NCBI GenBank assembly: GCA_900660155.1 | Contig: CABFPE010000609.1 | Location: 274,877-338,876 of the forward strand | Length of the DNA: 64,000 bases | Direction: 5' to 3' | Source of the DNA: Hofstenia miamia | Taxonomy: Eukaryota; Xenacoelomorpha; Acoela; Hofsteniidae | Shown here: one piece after another, positions 22,546 to 34,463 of the stretch | How the letters are laid out: the number at the start of each line of letters is the position of its first letter | Numbering within the stretch: position 1 is the first letter of the stretch | The notes under the pieces: generated by a model | What the model was told of the DNA's origin: nothing | Databases searched by the model: none | The model's input: only the letters and a program-made list of their open reading frames with translations | Translations under genes and position numbers: made by a program

Positions 22546-22874
22546 TTACTCAATTTCAAGGTTGTTCCACATGTTCACCATGTTCATTTTCAAGTTTTCC
22601 ACTGTCAATCTTTGCCTTTAGGGTACTAAATTCGGCCCAAAACACTAAAACATCGCTTAATATCCTCACTGACTGTTGGAGCAAACATAAAATTTCTAAT
22701 TCTCGAGAATGGATGGCTGGCAAAAAAGCTTGGATCAGTTGGAAGTTCCTGACACAGTGTTCTTTCATAATTCAGCACAGTCTCCAAATGTGGATTTCTA
22801 TATTTGACCACTTGCCAACATATATGCTGCTGAATTAGTGACAAATAATTTGAATTTTTCATAAAGAATAACAC
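22546..22874 (-). pseudogene. hAT transposase C-terminal dimerisation region remnant
   Basis: From 22874 the frame reads to FMFAPTVSEDIKRCFSVLGR. After a frameshift the minus strand continues QRLTVENLKMNMVNMWNNLE and stops at 22546. The order P-x-(S)-x-x-(E)-R-x-FS-x-L-G, then R-L-T-x-E-N-L and a hydrophobic helix ending N-N is that of the hAT C-terminal dimerisation domain. Only this tail is present. It lies right of the Polinton core and is probably an independent insertion. Confidence 0.6.
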
Positions 22875-23178
22875 CCTGATAAAGTGAATTTAGAGTAGAA
22901 TTGACTTTTGTAGCATTGATTTTCTCCAATCTGACTAAGTTGTATAATACTGGTGCCTTGTCATCAGGGTTATATGAAAATACATGTATATTTCATTTAA
23001 ATATATTGGCAATAAACATATGTAAATATATTTATTTTTCAACATGAGCAATGAAATATATTTATTTTTTTCAGACAAAAATTTTAATTATATGAAAACT
23101 ACCATGAGTATATTATTGTGCAGTACTGTGCTGGTAGACACTGCTTACATATGCACTGACATCCTGTGAATAATGTTG

Positions 23179-23570
23179 TATAAAGCAGCTAAAGAATGTA
23201 GACAAACAAGATTAGCTTCACATAGCATGACTTCAATCAACCAGTCAGCCACAGCAAAAAAAATATATATTTTTTTAAGAAAAAATATCAGAAAATATAT
23301 GAAATATATTTTTTTTATTCCTGAGAAAAAAATATTTTTGCAAAAAATATATTTAAATATGTTTTCATACAACCNTATAAAGCAGCTAAAGAATGTAGAC
23401 AAACAAGACTAGATTCACATAGCATGACTTCAATTAACCAGTCAGCCACAGCAAAAAAATATATATTTTTTTAAGAAAAAATATCAGAAAATATATGAAA
23501 TATATTTTTTTTATTCCTGAGAAAAAAATATTTTTGCAAAAAATATATTTAAATATGTTTTCATACAACC
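23179..23570. repeat. 196-bp block duplicated around a single N
   Basis: The segment 23179-23374 is repeated at 23376-23570, with the N at 23375 between the copies. A few substitutions and one A-run difference separate them. The block includes AT-rich AAAATATATTTTTTT stretches. It is likely an assembly artefact or two alleles. Confidence 0.85.
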
Positions 23571-23881
23571 CTGCTTGTCATTATCTTCTTCCAATATTCC
23601 AACACAGGTACCAGTTAGATGTCTTTCCCAATAATTGGCTTGTCATATAAAATCAATTTGCTTGTCATACTGCTTCTCTACATAAATTTTCTGAAGTGTC
23701 AAACTCTATGGAGTTTGTAATTTGGCATATTTCCCCATTAAATACTTCATATCTGGATGATCGCACTTATATAAAGGAATGTTCACATTCTTACTAGTGA
23801 TCTCACCATGTCTGTGTAAAACTCATTGGACTCACTATTGGAATCTGTGTTGAGATAAGTTTTTCTAATCCTTCTTGAAAG

Positions 23882-24980
23882 TGTAATATCCTCTACCAGG
23901 CATTATCACTGTTTATCCACTGTTACTTTATAACATTAGCTGTGTTATTGTGGGTAAGGATTTACTGCTTGACTAGTTTCTTCTGTTATCTTATGGAACC
24001 TTGATTTAACTGTTCACTTTTTAGGTGACGAAGCCATGCGGTAACCTCCATAACGATCTTCTAGTGGGCATCTGCCCAAAGCAGATCTCCACATCAAATT
24101 TCACCATTCCATCTGATGCTTGAGTGCCACTTCTCAGCTCAATCAAGATAGCTTATGTGTACCCTACATTAGCTCAGTGCTTACTCAAGACACAACACAA
24201 CTCGACTTAAACTCTATTGTGTGAAAATGTTATATCTATTTGCAACCTGAATTGTTACTAGTTGTTTGTTAAATACTACATGTAGCCATTACTGAAATAT
24301 ATTGGCTTATTTAAATAAATTCTATTTGAAAAACTTCCTAACCTACATTTATAACTTACTACATTTATGGTCATTTTATCAGTTGATTATAGGTCATAAA
24401 TAATATTAATAGTTCCTAGGGTTTGGTTATCCAACCATTTGTTGACAGTTAGTTATCTGATACATGTAGAAAGGAAATGCTAGTCAGCTAATCAAGAGAA
24501 AACCCCTACACCTAACATAAGTGCACTTTCATGATCTGGCACAGGCACCCTAGAATCGTTCCCTGTGATGTATCCAGACCACTACTAAACACCACTTGAT
24601 TAGCTTGACATCATATTAAATAATCAAACTGTTAATAAGATGAAAAATAAGAATTCTAAGTAAGATTCTTTATCAAATCCTTACAATAAGTTTTAATGTA
24701 TTTATAGTAATTCCAAAAGAAGTACCTGTTGATTCAAATTTAAACTTCTGCCAATATGGCGGCTATAAAATAATGTAAGCGTCATTTAGTCAAAAGTATT
24801 TTTATCAACAGATACAAATATCTCTTTTTTGACACATATTTTATTCTTGGTTGCATTTTACAAATTAATCTGAAATAATAGCAACTGATCTGATTATAAT
24901 ATTTTTAATCAACTCCTTTTCGATCTTATTCTCTTCTGCGACGTTTGCAGCTTATTTCTGATTATTTGGATGATGTTACA
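23882..24980 (-). repeat. Solo LTR with 4-bp target duplication
   Basis: The 1099-bp sequence begins TGTAATATCC and ends GATGTTACA, so its termini are the inverted TGTAA/TTACA. It is flanked by AAAG on both sides (23878-23881 and 24981-24984), fitting the 4-bp duplications of Ty3/gypsy-type elements. It is the inverted counterpart of 11585-12868. No internal coding region adjoins it, so it is a solo LTR from recombination. Confidence 0.8.
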
Positions 24981-24984
24981 AAAG

Positions 24985-27900
24985 CTCCAGTTGAGTTTGA
25001 TGTTTGTTGCTTTCAATATTCTTGCACAATTATTGCAGTCAACAAAATACACACACAGCTTGCAGCAAAATTGTGCAATATCAACTATTCAAATGGAGAA
25101 CACATTCAGTGAAGTCCTACACTAACTACTTGAAATATGAAAAAAACAATTACCAAACATTTTTTATAATAATTGATGATCACCTTTGTTTGCTTGCCTT
25201 TTCTCAGGAAAGTGGTGGCTTATGAGAACATCCCCATTGCAAACATTGCAAATTCTCAGAAATAGCTGTATTGAACTCGATTTTATGAGAAATATGCCAA
25301 TATATTTAAAATTATGTCAAAAACTTGAATAGTACAGAAATATGTTAAACACATGCCTAATTGAAAAAACATAATAATCCTATCCCTGAATATTATGATA
25401 GTTTGTATATACCTATGTTCCCCATTTTTAATAAAAAGTAATTTTTAAAAACGGACGTTTCTTTGGGTAACCCTATATTAATCTATAAAAATAAATAAAT
25501 AGCATTAAAATTATAATAAATCTAAAAAATTAACACAAGCACTTTGTAACTTTCTAGAAAATGTGCATGCAAGTTTCTCTAATGAAAATATCATTACCAA
25601 CATTGTAGTGACCCAACTCAACCCAACCCATTTAAAGCCCTGCACTAGTTAAATAAGGATTTGCAAATTCAAAAAGTTTTAAATTAAGTGAATCACATGT
25701 CTATATAATAATCAACATAACTCTATTGTGATAATCGTTTTGTTTACATATATTTGACCCCATACCAATTATGAATTACAAAAAACATTATTGAATAAAT
25801 TTCTTTGAAAGCAGGACTGATAATAATGTAATTATTGGTAAAGCTTGATATACTCAAATTGCAGTAAATGTCATAATTATTTTATTATATACAATTTTTA
25901 TCTGTATTACCTGTTAAAAAATTATAATTTGATAATTAAATGTTCTATTAGAAAATAATGTCATAAGAAAATTTTAATAATTCATTATGTATAAATTAGT
26001 ATTTCATTTACAAAAAATTAAAACACGCTACTGCATCAAGAATTCATAACATGAAGCATTACAGACTGATGTATATATTTAGAAATTTGATGACTGAAAA
26101 TTCAGCCGGTGTATAACTTTCTCCTTTTCACCAGATCGAATATAAGGAACTCACCGCCATTTATCACACTAGCAGGCATATTTTTTACGAAGTATTGACA
26201 ACCCAATAAACATTTTTGGTTGCAGGAACTTTTCACTAACGCTGATTTTGTGACATAAAGGCGTTCCATGGAAGTTGCAGGAAAGTTGAATTTGAAACAA
26301 ACTGGTTGCATGGACGTGTTAATGACCGTCACAGCAACGTTGCAGTAGTGTTGAATTTGCAAAATTATTTATAACTTAAAAATATAATATTTCGAAACAT
26401 TTTAACATTATTATAAATATTTTAGTTTCTGCAGACTTAACTGCTTTGCACCGACGTTTATAACAATTTATACAGCAAATAAATACATGCAAGACAATAT
26501 GCATGGAACAAAAATAACTACTAAATCAAAACTGCTAGAATGGATAATCCATTACATTACACGACATGTAGTTTTCAAATTATAAAGTTTGTTCAATTGC
26601 TTTAGCAATGTACTATATCTTCTTTAGCAATTTGATCATAATTTCTGCCAATTTAAATTTAGAATTTCAATTTTTTGAAGCTAAAAGACTATAAAGTTAA
26701 AGGGAGTTTTACAAATTTTCAAACTATTCTAAGATAGTGCTGAAATTTTGCAAAATTATTCTTAATTTTCTTTGAATATGTGCTATTAAAATTATTTATA
26801 AATCTGCATTTTTGCTTTTTCAACATTAATTGGCATTAAGTAATATAAAATTTATTGATTTTCATATAATTTAGCGTCAAATATAAGTGGTAAATAGATA
26901 GATATTTTTTTCTTTATCTGTTGAATACTAATTAAATTGGTTGAACTTTGGCTACAAATTCAACACGTAACGTGTTCATTACAAATTCTACCAAAATTCA
27001 ACGTTACTGAACAAAATTAAAAAACCCTTCTTGTCTTAAAAATGATACAAAGTAGAATTTAAACATTAAATTAGCACATGAAGTGTTCTAGGATATATAA
27101 AATGAAAGATCTTTATTGAATAAGAATAACACTGAGATTATGTTTTACCACAATTCAATTTTGTGTAACCTTGCCCACTAGTTATTGACGTTCCAAATTT
27201 TCTATAAATTTTCTAAAACAACCAAAAATTATTCTAAGTGTCCTCAATTGCACAAAAAAATATAAAAACGGTTTAAACATTTTGTCCATGTTTAATGGAT
27301 AAAGGTGTACAGAATGCAGAACTCCATACCCCATTAGCTACAACACTGTTTGTACCCCAAAATGATTTGTGTATATAACAAAGAATCAAAGATTATATAA
27401 TTTATTTTGCCTTATATTAGTACAATTGACAGACAATGAGATTTGCAGGCATATTGTTGGCAAAAACAGCGATGCTTCTGCACTTTTTATCATGCTATTT
27501 TGGACATGCAAAATATCGGTTAGGAATCACTATGATTTTCTTCAATCAATAAATAACATTATTTCAACTACATGAGTATGAAATCCATTTTTATACAAAT
27601 ATTGTTTTTCAATATGAGGAGTAATAATTTTATCCCCCAATGACAAAAATGTAGTAAAAATTAGAAACATATTCAAACATTGAAAGGTAAATTTTTTTAT
27701 ATTGTTGCAATAAAATAACAAATTTATAAATTTTCAAATTTTTATTTCAAAACTTAGAAATCATTCAATGTCGATGCGGTACAAATAATAAAAAATATCT
27801 TTTCAGTTTTTCTTTACTATTCAAAACTATTTTAAAATCTATTGAAACCATTTGAAATCTTTTAAAATAAATAAAAATTGTACAAAATATAGAATTTTAA

Positions 27901-28326
27901 TTATCAAGTGGGTTACCACTGTGTACCCCACTAACAATTTTTGCAATACCGATAATTTTAATGTTGACGTACAAAATCACAGGGGTAAAATTTGCAGTTA
28001 AGTATAATAAAGCTAAGGCAATATCTTTGAAATACTTAACCATTTAAAGCAATTTTAAAAAGTATACTGTATTACAGAGGCCAATTCAACGTCAGTCTTT
28101 CAAGACATTGCAAATCTTCTGAAAATGAAATTCTTAGAGTAGTTGGTAATTTCTAAAAAACAAATTACAAATTATACACGCATTCAACATCAATTTTTCC
28201 TCATAATTTTGTTTTTATTTGTGTAAGTGAAAATAATATACATGTAAATGCATTTATATTTTTCCTGAATAAGATTTATATTTATAATCACCACTTAAAT
28301 ACTTGCTTGAGACAATTTTTCAGAGA
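24985..28326. other. AT-rich gene-free stretch
   Basis: About 3.3 kb without a recognised gene. A less AT-rich island lies at 26100-26350: it has several CTGCAAC or ATGCAAC words and an open minus-strand frame (26362-26102) with no known domain. The 15-base palindrome AACACGTAACGTGTT lies near 26960. Confidence 0.45.
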
Positions 28327-29430
28327 AAGAGGCGCTCTATTCAACCAAGTTCCCGCCATTTTACAATTGTTCTATTCACTGTAAAAAAATTCGATCACAC
28401 AAAGCTGCTTAGATTGGGGTCGACGACCTCATGGTGAAGTCTGACTAATAATTGGTGAAAAAAGACGTCTGACTTTTTGGCACCAATCGTCCTTTGATGT
28501 TCCTAAACATTGCCCTTTATCGAGAACATTTAAATGAGAACTGAACAATAATTTTAAACTTTTATGGGAGAATAAATTTACTAATGCCCAAAGATATTTA
28601 CATAGTCACAGTTATAGTTTCTGCACACGTTTGAGGCCTATATATACCAATAGAACTGATGTTAACAATACTGTATATATAACTACAAATTTACCAGCAC
28701 AAATTAATACGTTTTAAATGTAGAACTTTTCGTTTAAAGTTATATGTACAGTCGGAGTCATACTCACAACAAGGTACAAAATAGAGGAATAGGACACGGG
28801 TCTCTACATAAAATTTGGTCAAGGTGAATAAAAAAAATTTTTGACACTGCAAAAGTTTTTAACAAGAAATTGAGATATAAGAAAAGGAATAAACTAGTAA
28901 TAATAAGTAGCGTCTAGGAAATGCCTAGCACCTGTAATTTTGATATAATGGTGATTTAAGTTTTACTGTACTTAAAGACTACAAAATGTTTCAAACCCAT
29001 GATGTAGGCTAGTTTTTCAAAAATCAATTAATGGACCAAATGTGACTTGAACAAGTGCTTGTTATGACCTGAATCAAAATTACCAAAGGATCAGTGGGTA
29101 CCAGGTCAGTCAGGTCACTGTATTTGAGCGAGTTGGCAGATAACCCGGGGTCTCTACTAGTATTCTATTGACCCGGTAATTACTCTCTTAAAAAATTACC
29201 ATTCACAAATCTTACGCTAATTGTTATCCCAATGCATATGAAAATTGGTCCAGATTGAAATTCGTAATTCTGGCTCCTTTACTTTTTAGTTTACTCACTT
29301 AGAAAATCACAAATATGAAAGTTTCACAGCTGTTTAATAATGATTAACATCAAAATAAAAATTTAATTACTAATGTTTTAGTTCCTTGTATCTTAGGGTT
29401 AAAATTATTATATCCATATTAGTCCTACTG
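28327..29430. repeat. 1104-bp duplicated block, copy 1
   Basis: It starts AAGAGGCGCTCTATTCAACC and ends AGTCCTACTG, directly before an N at 29431. The same 1104 bases follow at 29432-30535. I noticed three substitutions in all. The block itself has no recognised gene. Confidence 0.9.
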
Positions 29431-29431
29431 N

Positions 29432-30535
29432 AAGAGGCGCTCTATTCAACCAAGTTCCCGCCATTTTACAATTGTTCTATTCACTGTAAAAAAATTCGAT
29501 CACACAAAGCTGCTTAGATTGGGGTCGACGACCTCATGGTGAAGTCTGACTAATAATTGGTGAAAAAAGACGTCTGACTTTTTGGCACCAATCGTCCTTT
29601 GATGTTCCTAAACATTGCCCTTTATCGAGAACATTTAAATGAGAACTGAACAATAATTTTAAACTTTTATGGGAGAATAAATTTACTAATGCCCAAAGAT
29701 ATTTACATAGTCAAAGTTATAGTTTCTGCACACGTTTGAGGCCTATATATACCAATAGAACTGATGTTAACAATACTGTATATATAACTACAAATTTACC
29801 AGCACTAATTAATACGTTTTAAATGTAGAACTTTTCGTTTAAAGTTATATGTACAGTCGGAGTCATACTCACAACAAGGTACAAAATAGAGGAATAGGAC
29901 ACGGGTCTCTACATAAAATTTGGTCAAGGTGAATAAAAAAAATTTTTGACACTGCAAAAGTTTTTAACAAGAAATTGAGATATAAGAAAAGGAATAAACT
30001 AGTAATAATAAGTAGCGTCTAGGAAATGCCTAGCACCTGTAATTTTGATATAATGGTGATTTAAGTTTTACTGTACTTAAAGACTACAAAATGTTTCAAA
30101 CCCATGATGTAGGCTAGTTTTTCAAAAATCAATTAATGGACCAAATGTGACTTGAACAAGTGCTTGTTATGACCTGAATCAAAATTACCAAAGGATCAGT
30201 GGGTACCAGGTCAGTCAGGTCACTGTATTTGAGCGAGTTGGCAGATAACCCGGGGTCTCTACTAGTATTCTATTGACCCGGTAATTACTCTCTTAAAAAA
30301 TTACCATTCACAAATCTTACGCTAATTGTTATCCCAATGCATATGAAAATTGGTCCAGATTGAAATTCGTAATTCTGGCTCCTTTACTTTTTAGTTTACT
30401 CACTTAGAAAATCACAAATATGAAAGTTTCACATCTGTTTAATAATGATTAACATCAAAATAAAAATTTAATTACTAATGTTTTAGTTCCTTGTATCTTA
30501 GGGTTAAAATTATTATATCCATATTAGTCCTACTG
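29432..30535. repeat. 1104-bp duplicated block, copy 2
   Basis: Equal in length to 28327-29430 and differing at about three sites (near 29714, 29806 and 30434). Divergence this low with an N at the junction suggests two haplotypes joined end to end. Confidence 0.9.
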
Positions 30536-31009
30536 ACTAATTCAGCTACATCATATTATAAATTATCGATAACTATTCCATAGCGGTTAATTATAATTAG
30601 TAATGCAATATATATTCACATGTTTCATTTAATATATTTTTTATGGATCACCTTTATATTTTCTGTCTGGGAATGTTTGAAATTCTTCAACACACTAAAT
30701 GTATTGATTTATAAACTGAATATGACATTTCAGATAAAATAATCCATATATTGGTAAAACATTTTTAGCTGTTCCTCAAACTTTGAATTCCCGAAAAATA
30801 CCGAAATTTACAATAAAAAATCCCCTGGATTGAATCCCGAATAAATTTAGAAACATAAGTGATTCCAATTTTACTACATTTTTAACAAGACACTTTCTTT
30901 TATAAGTAGCTGATAATATTAACAGATGTATTTATCATAGAGAAAATTTTATTAATAGAATTTAAAATGTAAAATGTAAGATACTTCATTAAAATAAACG
31001 AAGTTGAAC
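30536..31009. other. AT-rich spacer; nothing recognised
   Basis: No gene or repeat was identified here. Confidence 0.4.
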
Positions 31010-31077
31010 CAGAGGTGAAACCGGTCGGAAATTCTAAGGCCGTGCCGGTAGTAGGCCGGTAGCCGGTTCCATCTCTG
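31010..31077. mobile_element. Tiny hAT-type MITE (68 bp)
   Basis: The left end is CAGAGGTGAAACCGG and the right end, reverse-complemented, is CAGAGATGGAACCGG. The flanks are AGTTGAAC (31002-31009) and AGTTGAAT (31078-31085), an 8-bp duplication with one mismatch. The GC-rich interior stands out from its surroundings. Confidence 0.8.
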
Positions 31078-31158
31078 AGTTGAATCACTCTATCAAAAAT
31101 AAAAAGAATAAAATTTATAAAACTGCATAAAGGAGCTTCAGCATTTTATATTATCTGC

Positions 31159-31186
31159 AATATATATATATATATATATATATATA
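31159..31186. repeat. TA microsatellite
   Basis: About 14 uninterrupted AT/TA units. Confidence 0.95.
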
Positions 31187-31542
31187 GTTGGTTAATTGTG
31201 TAATATGGAATGTAGATTTATTATAAAAGTGGCAGCAACAAAATGTAACTGCAAATAATTATTCATAGTATGAATAATACTGATAATATAACAAAGAATT
31301 TGAAAACTTACCGTGCTGTCAGTATCTTTTATGATGAATAATTCCTTTCATGTGAAATAGCTCCGTACTGCCACATAACACAGCGTTGTGTTAAATGTAA
31401 AATATAATTTCAAACGAATTTCGATTTGCTCAGAATATGTACATCCGCATTTAATTCATTGGCAATTTTGACGAGTTAATATTTTTTGAAGTAAATTCTA
31501 GTAGGAATAGTTTTGATTGGTTTATATAAATGAAAACATGCT

Positions 31543-31833
31543 GATTTCAATTGCATTAGGACGGATCAATATAACATCTGTTTCAATTTTGAAAACTTTA
31601 TCATGTGTAACTTGAATGGGAGAATAACCCCAATGGTATGGAAATGAAAAAATGATTCAAAAAATGGCATAATCCTAGTATTTCAAAAAAAATTCGGTAA
31701 TTTTATAAATTTATATTGAAAATGTACTATGATTTCAATTGCATTAGGACGGCTCAATATAAGATCTGTTTCAATTTTGAAAACTTTATCATGTGTAACT
31801 TGAATTGGAAAATAACCCCAATGGTATGGAAAT
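31543..31833. repeat. Two direct repeats of 103 bp
   Basis: GATTTCAATTGCATTAGGAC and what follows, up to ATGGTATGGAAAT, occur at 31543-31645 and 31731-31833 with a handful of substitutions. No N is involved, so this looks like a genuine local duplication. Confidence 0.85.
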
Positions 31834-32304
31834 ATAAATAATGCAATAGTTTTACTTATAACCACAAATTTGTAAAAGTGTGCATGTATTACGATAGGGA
31901 CATACATTTATTTAAGTCTGAGTGAGAGGGGAGATGACGTCACTCAAGGTGTGTAATAATTTCTTCATATGTGTGTATTCTATTCCATTCATACAAATGA
32001 TCTTTTTTAGCTTATGAATCACTGAGAATGCTGTTCTATTTCAGCAAAAATAGTCAACACAAATGAACAAGGCTTGTGAACCCATTTCAGCAATATCAAG
32101 TGCAATTTTGTAGAAAGGAAGTTGCAAACAATTTCAATAAATAATCAATTCCTTTTGGTATATATATTCATTTATTTTACATTCATTGTAATTATAAATG
32201 AAATGTTCAATGTTGTTTGACATTCTAGGCCACAAGAGAAATTGTCTACAGAGCTTCATGGTCTTAACAGTTTCCATTTGTGATTATTAAGGACCTTGAA
32301 GTGA

Positions 32305-32800
32305 TGTGTGAAACTGCAACAGCTTATCACCAGCAAGCCAATTGTGTACTTCAGCAACTAAATTGCACATTAATCAAATGAATATCTGTAATGAGAATAC
32401 ACATAGAAAGCAAAACCTGGCAAGTGCTGATTAAACAAGTAGAATACTTTTACAATACTAGCATGCACAACAACAAATACTACACCATTCCTTACTACAT
32501 TTGCAGCGAAACCTCACCATCATTAGGGATTATGCTTGATAACTACATTGGTGAGCCAATAGATAAACACAATAAATGATGTTAAGCCAATTACAAGGCA
32601 TACATACAATTATTTGCCAAAACATATCTAGCAAACAGTGAGAAGTCAAGAAAAAACCTTTAATAAAAAATTGTACTACAAAGCCCAAGCATTAGAAGAC
32701 AATGTTTATTTTTCCAATACATTGAACAAATGATGAAAATCAAAAAAGAATGTTGAAAACATAATATGGCATGGCCTATGTACAATAGTAGAACCACTTA
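32305..32800 (+). pseudogene. Ty3/gypsy-type integrase C-terminal half, remnant
   Basis: The frame reads ETATAYHQQANCVLQQLNCT, has a stop, then continues from 32391 through W-x-x-L-I-K-x-x-E-Y-F-YNTSMH. These match the T-x-Y-H-Q-x-x-x-x-x-E-x-x-N-x-T-L and Y-N-x-x-x-H landmarks of retrotransposon integrases, with the catalytic Glu replaced by Gln in the second landmark. Frames are broken after 32579. Part of the following sequence is repeated at 33115. Confidence 0.6.
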
Positions 32801-32927
32801 GCAATAGTTACCATAAATTAAAATGTATCTCAAAAGCAATTCACAAAACTATACTAGATAAGGATGACAGCTTAAATTTAAACAAAAATGATATAGAATC
32901 CTACTATAAAATGTCAAATTTAACAGT
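32617..32927. repeat. 311-bp block, original copy
   Basis: It starts CCAAAACATATCTAGC and ends AACAGT. An apparently exact second copy of the same length lies at 33115-33425, bounded by single Ns. Confidence 0.85.
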
Positions 32928-32982
32928 GAAACTGAAGAGGAGTTTGAGAAAATAGTAACATGTGATATTTATAGACCAATTA

Positions 32983-33597
32983 CCGTATTTACCCGTGTAT
33001 AAGCCGCACCTTTTTCCACGAAAAATTGCTCCCAAAGCGGGAGTGCGGCTTATCTACGGAAACACTTGAAAAACATCTCGCGAAGATACCTAATTTGCAC
33101 AGATATTGTAAACNCCAAAACATATCTAGCAAACAGTGAGAAGTCAAGAAAAAACCTTTAATAAAAAATTGTACTACAAAGCCCAAGCATTAGAAGACAA
33201 TGTTTATTTTTCCAATACATTGAACAAATGATGAAAATCAAAAAAGAATGTTGAAAACATAATATGGCATGGCCTATGTACAATAGTAGAACCACTTAGC
33301 AATAGTTACCATAAATTAAAATGTATCTCAAAAGCAATTCACAAAACTATACTAGATAAGGATGACAGCTTAAATTTAAACAAAAATGATATAGAATCCT
33401 ACTATAAAATGTCAAATTTAACAGTNATTACACTTTAAAGTTGTAAGAAATATCTGAATAATGTAAATAAATATATTTCATTGATTCAGTGCTTATGGAT
33501 TTTTATTTTGCTCAAAAAACTTTTTTTCCTAAAAATCTTATCCCAAACTCGAGGTGCGGCTTATCTACGGATGCGGCTTATAGACGGGTAAATACGG
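32983..33597. mobile_element. MITE with CCGTATTTACCCG ends, interrupted by a misplaced block
   Basis: Left end: CCGTATTTACCCGTGTATAA, then GCCGCACC. The right end, reverse-complemented, starts CCGTATTTACCCGTCTATAA, then GCCGCA. TA flanks both ends (32981-32982 and 33598-33599), as in Tc1/mariner/pogo-type insertions. The 311-bp block between Ns (33115-33425) is a copy of upstream DNA and is not part of the element, leaving about 300 bp of true MITE. Confidence 0.8.
33115..33425. repeat. 311-bp block, misplaced copy between two Ns
   Basis: It duplicates 32617-32927, with Ns at 33114 and 33426. It sits inside a MITE and interrupts it, which a normal tandem duplication would not explain. Confidence 0.85.
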
Positions 33598-33599
33598 TA

Positions 33600-34463
33600 T
33601 TTGAATATTGTTAAAACACATTTGCACACAAAAACCAGTTGCCAGTATTAATACAATAAATAATACTAATAATAATATATTAAATATAATAATATTAAAT
33701 AATCTAATATTTTTGTTTATCACTACATTTGGGTAAAAAACAAAACACGCACTTCCAGAAATACATTGAATTGAAGGAAACTTTTTTAGTGATTTAATTC
33801 AATTAACAATAAGTTGAATAGTCCTTTGGGTAATGATTTGGGTTCTTGCAATATATGCAGATGGAATAGCTGGTGAACTGATTCTTTTCTGGACAACAAA
33901 ACACGTTTGAGGTCAGCTACACTGGTATTTTTTGTGGGCCAAGTACAACATAAAAACAGGAAAAGCATTCACCAGAATTTCAAAAGGAATTTACTATGGT
34001 CCAAGAACCATTAGTCAGGAAACTAGATGAGTCTCCAACTAATTGCAGGTTAGATCTTAATGTTAACCCCCATACAAATATAGACAAGTTGAGAAATCAT
34101 TTAAATTAGATAAGGCCACTGACATTGCCTCCAACTCTAGTTCCAAGTCATCTTTATCCCATAAGCAATATATGTCATTAGATGGAATTTGTAACATGTT
34201 CTTTGTTGAGGCTGATACTCTCCACCCATTTTACATTGCTTCTAGGCAAGCACCCTATATAATTGAATGAAATATTTCTGAGCTTCAAAGCAGATCATAT
34301 CTAAAAAAACTCCACCAATGTTCATGAAATAACCTAAAAGATGTTGTGGCTTACTACAACAAATATAAAAAACCAAGCAATTAATAGATTAATAGTAAAA
34401 TCACTAGTGAAAGCTGCCAATATGGAAGGAATTTATATAGATTTGAAATCTACCAATGGAGGG
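33600..34463. other. Spacer; no gene recognised
   Basis: AT-rich with short open frames on the plus strand near 34030-34500, including AANMEGIYIDLKSTNGG, which might be a decayed retroelement. No family could be assigned. Confidence 0.35.

Noticed and set aside
11585-24980. Inverted 1.1-kb repeats as Polinton terminal inverted repeats
   Set aside because: The repeats have LTR termini (TGTAA/TTACA), one has its own AAAG duplication and the other adjoins gag-protease, so they belong to an LTR element.
28327-30535. A genuine 1.1-kb tandem duplication
   Set aside because: The N at the exact junction and the very low divergence fit unmerged alleles better.
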